From assembly GCA_021151535.1 (NCBI GenBank), contig JAGKXC010000068.1, forward strand, positions 1 to 12,856: DNA of 12,856 nucleotides, written 5' to 3'. Position numbers and translations under genes: made by a program. Positions 7,998 to 12,856 of this stretch are shown piece by piece. Position 1 is the stretch's first letter, and every line of letters begins with the position of its first letter. Source of the DNA: Sphingobacteriia bacterium. Lineage in GTDB: Bacteria; Bacteroidota; Bacteroidia; NS11-12g; UBA955. The notes under the pieces are model-generated. The model was not told the DNA's origin. It saw only the letters and a list, made by a program, of their open reading frames with translations, and made no database searches.

Positions 7998-8729
7998 CTA
8001 CATATTAAGCGAGAAACCCGTTTTACTCCAACGGTCGTACTTGCGTTTATCAAATCGATATAATCTGGCCGGTCTATGAGCATTATGCCGTGTAAAAGTA
8101 TCGGTATCGATTAATAAACCTGTTGCCAATAGTTTTTTACGGAAATTTCTTACATCAAAATTGGTTTGTAAAACCGCTTCATATAGGTGCTGAATCTCGG
8201 TTAAGGTAAAAGCGTTGGGAAGGAGTTCGAAACCGATGGGTTGACGGCGAACTTGGCTTCTAAAATTCTCACTTACCGTTTCAACAATCAAATTATGGTC
8301 GAAAGGCAAATCAGGGATATCTTGGAGCGACCACCATCTGGCTTCTTCAGCCCAGTTTCCTTCGTTTACCTTGTATTTGTCGATTCTGATAAGTGAATAA
8401 TAAGCAACGGTAAATACGCGACCCAATGGATGTCGGTGTACTTCACCAAAGGTGAGTACTTGTTTCATATACACGTTGTTAAGGCCGGTTAGTTCATTTA
8501 AAACGCGAACAGCGGCAACGTTAAGATCTTCATCTGGATCTACCAAATCTCCGGGTAGTGCCCACTGTCCTTGGTATGGCTCAACACCACGTCTAACGAG
8601 CAAGATTTTAAGATCGCCCTCATCAAAACCAAAGATAACACAGTCTACGGATACGCCGCATTTTAGGTAATGCGAGCGCATTTCTTCGGTACTTTGGCTG
8701 AGGGTTCTAGGACCTGTTTGGGTTGACAT
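7998..8729 (-). CDS. NrtR-family transcriptional regulator (Nudix-like sensor plus winged helix)
   Basis: The 243-residue protein has a Nudix-like domain at about 25-155 and a C-terminal winged helix at about 165-235 (FTLTEIQHLYEAVL, then FDVRNFRKKLLATG and HRPARLYRFDKRKY). This is the NrtR architecture. NrtR proteins bind ADP-ribose or related compounds and repress NAD or, in some Bacteroidetes, sugar-use genes (the arabinose regulator of Bacteroides thetaiotaomicron is the known case). The Nudix box at residues 60-83 is degenerate: the usual R-E-U-x-E-E-x-G reads RVLNELTG, so two of three metal-binding glutamates are Val and Leu. This suggests sensing without hydrolysis. The ATG at 8729 lies 18 bases after the GH3 stop on the same strand, so it is most likely the last gene of the glucan operon and its local regulator. 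Which ligand it senses is not visible. The 3' end is 10 bases from the convergent gene ending at 7987. Confidence 0.9.
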   Translation of the reverse strand: MSTQTGPRTLSQSTEEMRSHYLKCGVSVDCVIFGFDEGDLKILLVRRGVEPYQGQWALPGDLVDPDEDLNVAAVRVLNELTGLNNVYMKQVLTFGEVHRHPLGRVFTVAYYSLIRIDKYKVNEGNWAEEARWWSLQDIPDLPFDHNLIVETVSENFRSQVRRQPIGFELLPNAFTLTEIQHLYEAVLQTNFDVRNFRKKLLATGLLIDTDTFTRHNAHRPARLYRFDKRKYDRWSKTGFSLNM

Positions 8730-8747
8730 ATTACCGTTAATGGGGTA

Positions 8748-11276
8748 TTAAGGGTTGAGGCGAATATACTTATGAATTCCGTAACTGCTGCTATTGCCGA
8801 TCCAAACATCGAACATTCCGGGCTCGATGATGGATTTTCCAGACTCAAGAAAATAAGAAAGAGATTTCACAGGAATACCGATAAGGATCTCTTTGGTTTC
8901 TCCAGCTTTGAGTGTAACCTTTTGAAATTGTTTTAGTTCCTTCACCGGGCGGGTATAGCTTGCCACTTGTTGGTGGGTATACAATTGCACAATTTCTGCT
9001 GCATCCATGTTAGACGGGTTATGCAATTTTACCATAAAGTAAATGGAATCTGTGCGAAGTGTTGCGGTTACGGTATCCTTTTCTCCACCGTGTTTCATTA
9101 GCTCGTATTCGGCAGCGGTGAGGGTGGTTTTTGCTGGAATAACATTGAAGGGTTTGGCCTCAACTATTTGCGTGTTGGAATAGTTTAATCCGTGGCCAAA
9201 TGGGAATAAGGGAGAGTTGGCTACATCCAAATATTTGGAAGTGTATTTTTGTTTATCGTCGAATGGGCGACCCGTATTTTTTGAGCTATAATAAATGGGT
9301 ACTTGCCCTACTGAGCGCGGGAATGTCATTGTGAGTTTTCCGCTTGGGTTGTGTTTTCCGAAAAGGACATCGGTGATGGCGTTTCCGGCTTCGGTACCTG
9401 GGAACCATGTAATAAGGATTGAGTTTACGAGTTCAGCTTCTTCTGAAAGGTCTAGGGGTCTGCCGTTCATTACCATAAGAACAATGGGTTTACCGGTGGC
9501 TGCTATGGCGCGGATGAGTGCTTTTTGGTTTGCGGGAAGTTGGATATTGCTTCTGGAAGCGGCTTCACCACTCATTCCAAATGTTTCGCCAACATAAATC
9601 ACGCAAACTTCTGATTGAAGTGCCAATTGCACGGCTCCTTTGATATAGTTGATGGTTTGATCGCTTTCGTAGTTGATCATTCCGCCATGTTCATTGAGTT
9701 TTTTGATCAATAAGGTATCGGTTAGGAAGTTACAGCCCAATGCGTATTGGGATGGGGTAGCGAGATTTTGTTTGGTTAACGCGTCCCAAAGGGTTACAGC
9801 TTGTTTGTAATCGCCGGCGCCGCTCCAGTTGCCAATTAAGTTGCGTTGGTCTTTGATTCCTGGGCCTATCCAAGCGATTTTTTGTGTGGGTTTTAGGGGA
9901 AGTAAGCCAGGAGCATTTGTGCTTTGGCTACTGGGTTTTACAACGTTTGCGTTTTCTGGGTTGTTTTGCAGGAGTACAAATGACTCCATGGCGGCTTGTT
10001 TGGCAGCGGCGCGGTTTTCAGGTGTTAAATGCCACTTAGCCGGCGCATTCATGTCAATTCCTCTATAAGGATCTGTAAACAATCCCAATTTGTATTTGGT
10101 ACTTAAAATTCGGTAACAGGCTAAGTCAACTTCTGCTACGGGCACTGTGCCATCGGCAACCATTTTGGGTAATTGTGTTAAATACAATTCGCTCACCATA
10201 TCCATATCAGAACCAGCGTTTAAAGAGCGTTTTGCAACCATCGCCCCATCGCCCATTCCGTGCTGCATCAATTCTGCGATTGCGGTATAATCGGTAACTA
10301 CCATGCCATTGAATTTCCATTTTTCGCGCAAAAGGGTTGTTAGGATTTCGCGGTTGCAAGTAGCTGGAACTCCGTTAATATCATTAAAGGAGCTCATTAC
10401 TGTTCCTACACCTGCGTCGATTGTAGCTTTATAAGGTGGCAAATATTCATTGTACATGCGGTAACCGCTCATATCAACCGAGTTGTAATCTCTACCGGCT
10501 TCGGGTGCACCATACAATGCAAAGTGCTTTACACAGGCCAAGATGTTTTGGTTGTTGCGCAAAGTAGATCCTTGGTAACCTTTAATCATGGCTTTGCCAA
10601 TTTCTGATCCCAACATGGGATCTTCGCCCGCACCTTCACTCACCCTTCCCCAACGTGGGTCTCTGGCGATATCCACCATGGGTGAAAAGGTCCATTGCAA
10701 TCCGTCTGCTGTAGCTTCCAAAGCGGCAACATGTGCAGATTTTTGAATCAAATCCATGTTCCAAGTACTGGCTAATGCCAAAGGAATCGGGAATACTGTT
10801 CGGTGTCCGTGAATGACGTCAAAACCAAAAATCAATGGAATTTTCAAGCGTGTTTCCTGGACGGCCATATCTTGAAGTTTCTTTACTGCAATAGGAGTGA
10901 AAGTATTAAAAACACCTCCCACAAGTCCTTTGCGGATTTTGGATTCCACATCTTGGCTCAAAACCGGACCGGTAACATCGAAACCAACGGTAGGTAAATT
11001 CAGCTGACCGATTTTTTCCTCTAAGGTCATTTGTTTCATTAATTGGGAAACAAATGCATGGCAACCTACGGTATCATTTACATAGGATGCATAATTAGCG
11101 GGAACTTTTTTTTCTGTGGTTGCTTCTGCTTTTGGCTTTTTCTTTCCAGCGGGTTGTTCTTGATTGGTTTTGAAATTAATTGATTTATCGGGCGATGCTG
11201 ATAAAGCGGCCATATTCCCCAAGCCTACAAGTACCAAAGCAGTACAGTTAATTCGGTTTAATAATGAAATCTTCAT
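8748..11276 (-). CDS. bglX: Glycoside hydrolase family 3 beta-glucosidase, BglX-like
   Basis: The 842-residue protein starts at ATG 11276, which gives a signal peptide (MKISLLNRIN through ALSAS); a GTG at 11288 adds only four residues. A Lys/Pro/Glu-rich linker (about 40-60) leads into the (beta/alpha)8 domain. This carries MTLEEKIGQL, DPRWGR (206-211) and the KHF motif (250-252). The nucleophile Asp329 lies in GMVVTDYTAIAEL. The alpha/beta sandwich domain carries the likely acid/base Glu571 in GMSGEAASRSNIQLP. A fibronectin III-like domain ends the protein (TRPVKELKQFQKV). All catalytic parts are intact and the length is usual for BglX-type enzymes. It removes terminal glucose from beta-linked gluco-oligosaccharides in the periplasm. 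Next to two GH144 genes the likely substrates are sophoro-oligosaccharides from beta-1,2-glucan; a GH3 enzyme of B. thetaiotaomicron (BT_3567) is known for this preference. Linkage preference here is inferred from context only. It follows the broken GH144 gene by 27 bases (15 if GTG 11288 is the start). Confidence 0.93.
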   Translation of the reverse strand: MKISLLNRINCTALVLVGLGNMAALSASPDKSINFKTNQEQPAGKKKPKAEATTEKKVPANYASYVNDTVGCHAFVSQLMKQMTLEEKIGQLNLPTVGFDVTGPVLSQDVESKIRKGLVGGVFNTFTPIAVKKLQDMAVQETRLKIPLIFGFDVIHGHRTVFPIPLALASTWNMDLIQKSAHVAALEATADGLQWTFSPMVDIARDPRWGRVSEGAGEDPMLGSEIGKAMIKGYQGSTLRNNQNILACVKHFALYGAPEAGRDYNSVDMSGYRMYNEYLPPYKATIDAGVGTVMSSFNDINGVPATCNREILTTLLREKWKFNGMVVTDYTAIAELMQHGMGDGAMVAKRSLNAGSDMDMVSELYLTQLPKMVADGTVPVAEVDLACYRILSTKYKLGLFTDPYRGIDMNAPAKWHLTPENRAAAKQAAMESFVLLQNNPENANVVKPSSQSTNAPGLLPLKPTQKIAWIGPGIKDQRNLIGNWSGAGDYKQAVTLWDALTKQNLATPSQYALGCNFLTDTLLIKKLNEHGGMINYESDQTINYIKGAVQLALQSEVCVIYVGETFGMSGEAASRSNIQLPANQKALIRAIAATGKPIVLMVMNGRPLDLSEEAELVNSILITWFPGTEAGNAITDVLFGKHNPSGKLTMTFPRSVGQVPIYYSSKNTGRPFDDKQKYTSKYLDVANSPLFPFGHGLNYSNTQIVEAKPFNVIPAKTTLTAAEYELMKHGGEKDTVTATLRTDSIYFMVKLHNPSNMDAAEIVQLYTHQQVASYTRPVKELKQFQKVTLKAGETKEILIGIPVKSLSYFLESGKSIIEPGMFDVWIGNSSSYGIHKYIRLNP

Positions 11277-11745
11277 GGTATGGAACACGTTGAATTAATA
11301 AAATTAATTTTTGATATAGGGCGATTGAAATCCGAGTTTGTTAAGTCCTTGTTGAATTTCTGGAATCTTCATGAAAACATCCCAAATCATGCCGCTGCGG
11401 AAGTTTTCAATCATCACAACAATCGGACCTTGATCTATGGCCAAGTAACTGTCGGCCACCCAATTTTTATCCGGACAGAAGGCATCCTTGAAACCATAAG
11501 GGCCCCAAATTGGGTTCACGGGTGGCATAAAATCATAGGGGCTTTTATCGGTGCCATTGGCATTGGTTTGGCCACCGGATTGTTGTGATTGCACTGGTTT
11601 TGCTCGCAGCGGCATGGGCATAATTGTTTGCATTTCAGGGATTGAGAAGAATGTTCTCAATGCCGTCATGCTTTCCGCCGGCGTGTATGGCATGGAACTC
11701 AAAGCTGCGGTAGGTGTGATTACACCCAAATCTTCTGTTGGTGAA

Positions 11746-11756
11746 TGCGCCTATAA
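11746..11756 (-). other. Second deletion junction in the GH144 pseudogene
   Basis: On the minus strand CATTATAGGCGCATTCACC joins the codons of FFAHY to those of AHSPTEDLGV, again with a frame change. Relatives carry about 60 residues between these motifs, including the G-L-T-A-S-D segment. The neighbouring GH144 copy keeps at least the bases just before AHSP (it reads YSAHSPNND), which supports deletion rather than a different protein design. Confidence 0.7.
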
Positions 11757-11974
11757 TGTGCAAAGAATAAGGGACCACCGTATTCAAACCCCAAGGGCAG
11801 TTTAATCCCTTCATAGGTTTTGCCATTTTTAAAATGATCGCCAGCTGTCCATCCTTTGTGGTAAACACTGGGTTTTATACTGTTTTTTGGATGACTAGCG
11901 GCCAATACATAGGCAATTAAACATTCGTTCCAGCCGCGAATTTTGTGGTTCATGCTCCAACCGTGGTTTGGACT

Positions 11975-11990
11975 CCAATAGAAAATGGAA
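11975..11990 (-). other. First deletion junction in the GH144 pseudogene
   Basis: On the minus strand the bases CCATTTTCTATTGGAGTCC join the codons for IPFS directly to those for YWSPN, which are read two bases out of frame. Family members have a long segment here containing GGDLVETSYL and the strand leading to LYWHWSPN. The upstream frame then runs 11 more residues to a TGA stop at about 11950. Confidence 0.7.
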
Positions 11991-12526
11991 TCGTTTTTCC
12001 CGTTTCGCCGTTCAACCAATGCGGGAAAATTCCATGATAATGGTCGGCTCGCGATAAGAATTTCACTGTTTTTAACATTCTTGACACTACAGCATCGCGG
12101 TCTAGCCAGCCACGGCTTATACCTACACACAGTGCCATAAAACCCATTCCAGAACCGCCGGTAGTAACCACTTCATTGCCATAGTCGTATGCTACATTGC
12201 TTCGTTCTCGCGCCAATCCGCTTGTTGGGTGTGCGAAATCCCAGAAGTATTTAATAGTTTGCTGTTGAACGGAATCCAATAAGATATTGTCTTCAGTGGA
12301 AAGGTTAATTTTATTGGGTATTTCAATGCTTGGCGATGCCTTAGAGGCGGTTGCAACTGGCGCATTAACATTTGATTTGGGTTCTCCTTTTGGGAGGGTA
12401 TTTGATGTTTTCGCAATTGCACTGCAAGAAACAGCCACCGCAATTAACAGTATATGAAACTTGAAAAAGGAATACTTATTTTTTCTAGGGCGATGCATGG
12501 TAAACTAACTTAAATACGTAAATGGT

Positions 12527-12856
12527 TTATAGGTAAGGAGCGGAAAATCCGAGCAATTTCATACCGGTTTTAATTTCCGGATCGGATGTTACCAAATTCC
12601 ACAATAATTGACTGCGATAATTTTCGATCATTACTACAATCGGGCCTTGGTCGATGGCGAGAAATGACGTGGCAAACCAACCCTGGCTGATGGTAAAAGC
12701 GTCTGTAAAACCGTATTGTTTCCAAATTCTATCGCCCAATTTATAATAGAAAAACCTGGCTGCATTCATGGATTCTTCTGGGGTATAGGGCATAGAACTA
12801 AGCGCTGCTGTTGGCGTTATTACCCCTAAATCATTGTTAGGAGAATGCGCGGAATA
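12527..12856 (-). CDS. GH144 endo-beta-1,2-glucanase family protein, C-terminal part (5' end outside window)
   Basis: Only the last 109 codons are present; the frame is open to the window edge. They hold AHSPNNDLGVITPTAALSSM, then MPYTPEESMNAARFFYYKLG, YGFTDAF and FLAIDQGPIVVMIENYRS, ending in LLGFSAPYL. This is the conserved C-terminal end of the (alpha/alpha)6-barrel of GH144, formerly called the putative glucoamylase family (PF10091). The founding member, from Chitinophaga pinensis, cuts beta-1,2-glucan internally; others release sophorose. The enzyme would act in the periplasm or at the surface and feed the GH3 beta-glucosidase downstream. It is a close paralogue of the broken copy 28 bases downstream and appears intact as far as it can be seen. 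Whether it carries the catalytic acids cannot be checked, since they lie in the part outside the window. Confidence 0.88.
   Translation of the reverse strand, partial: YSAHSPNNDLGVITPTAALSSMPYTPEESMNAARFFYYKLGDRIWKQYGFTDAFTISQGWFATSFLAIDQGPIVVMIENYRSQLLWNLVTSDPEIKTGMKLLGFSAPYL

Larger units (their letters stand above)
11304..12498 (-). pseudogene. GH144 (endo-beta-1,2-glucanase family) gene broken by two internal deletions
   Basis: Three successive frames together spell one GH144 protein with gaps. Part 1 (12498 to about 11985) starts at ATG with a signal-like hydrophobic stretch (ILLIAVAVSCSAIA). It continues with family sequence: QQQTIKYFWDFAHPTSGLAR, VVTTGGSGMGFMAL, YHGIFPHWLNGETGKTIPFS. 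Part 2 (about 11983 to 11752) reads YWSPNHGWSMNHKIRGWNEC, then VYHKGWTAGD and LPLGFEYGGPLFFAHY. Part 3 (about 11750 to 11304) reads AHSPTEDLGVITPTAALSSM and then SYLAIDQGPIVVMIEN. Relatives carry roughly 60 further residues at each break, including the acidic GGDLVE segment at the first. Each break shifts the frame by +2, so no full protein can be made. Part 3 also has ~39 extra residues compared with the neighbouring copy. It sits 28 bases after that copy and 27 before GH3 in the same operon. Domain assignment is firm; gap sizes come from memory of the family. Confidence 0.85.

Noticed and set aside
9295..10068. Plus-strand open frames of 79-100 codons opposite the GH3 gene.
   Set aside because: They are antisense to conserved GH3 domains, with no recognisable domain or start signal of their own.
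11635..11868. A separate small minus-strand protein across the second GH144 junction.
   Set aside because: It is a third-frame reading of GH144 coding sequence with no recognisable domain; the family motifs are in the other two frames.
1..12856. Search for tRNA, rRNA, CRISPR repeats, insertion sequences, attachment sites and phage or defence genes.
   Set aside because: None seen by eye; all longer stretches are explained by the listed genes, and gaps between genes are under 100 bases.

Overview
The window looks like a chromosomal segment of a Bacteroidota bacterium with moderate to low GC content. Two forward genes end in the C-terminal sorting module of the type IX secretion system (T9SS), a secretion system found only in this phylum. 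The MBOAT, GH144, GH3 and NrtR-type proteins also fit this group. The exact lineage cannot be read from the sequence; a Chitinophaga- or Flavobacteria-like relative is plausible.

Left part (1-980): the 3' end of a gene for a large secreted PKD/Ig-like protein with a T9SS tail, closed by a strong hairpin terminator. Next (1005-5143, minus strand) comes a three-part module read right to left. It encodes a membrane-anchored SGNH hydrolase with a visible Ser/Asp/His set, an AlgI-like MBOAT acyltransferase, and a secreted SGNH protein whose frame is broken at a run of five G. The out-of-frame continuation of that last gene ends in a half-length LysM motif. MBOAT plus SGNH partners is the known architecture of extracellular polysaccharide or peptidoglycan O-acetylation, so this is probably a cell-envelope O-acylation locus. 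Its substrate is unknown.

Centre (5237-7987, plus strand): a 916-residue exported protein related to the gingipain-type C25 peptidase fold. It has Ig/PKD-like domains and a T9SS tail. The residues usually catalytic in gingipains appear to be replaced.

Right part (7998-12856, minus strand): a tight gene string with gaps of 15 to 28 nt. Read right to left it holds the 3' end of an intact GH144 (endo-beta-1,2-glucanase family) gene, a second GH144 copy wrecked by two internal out-of-frame deletions, a GH3 beta-glucosidase, and an NrtR-type Nudix/winged-helix regulator with a degenerate Nudix box. The set points to breakdown of beta-1,2-glucan. GH144 would cut the polymer outside the cytoplasm, GH3 would trim the oligosaccharides to glucose, and the regulator would sense a metabolite. 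No SusC/SusD pair is in the window; if one exists it lies beyond position 12856.

No RNA genes, insertion sequences, CRISPR arrays or stretches over 300 bases without a gene were found. I do not see a wholly new system. The most notable items are the decayed GH144 copy, the frameshifted SGNH-LysM gene in the acylation module, and the C25-like protein with substituted active-site positions.
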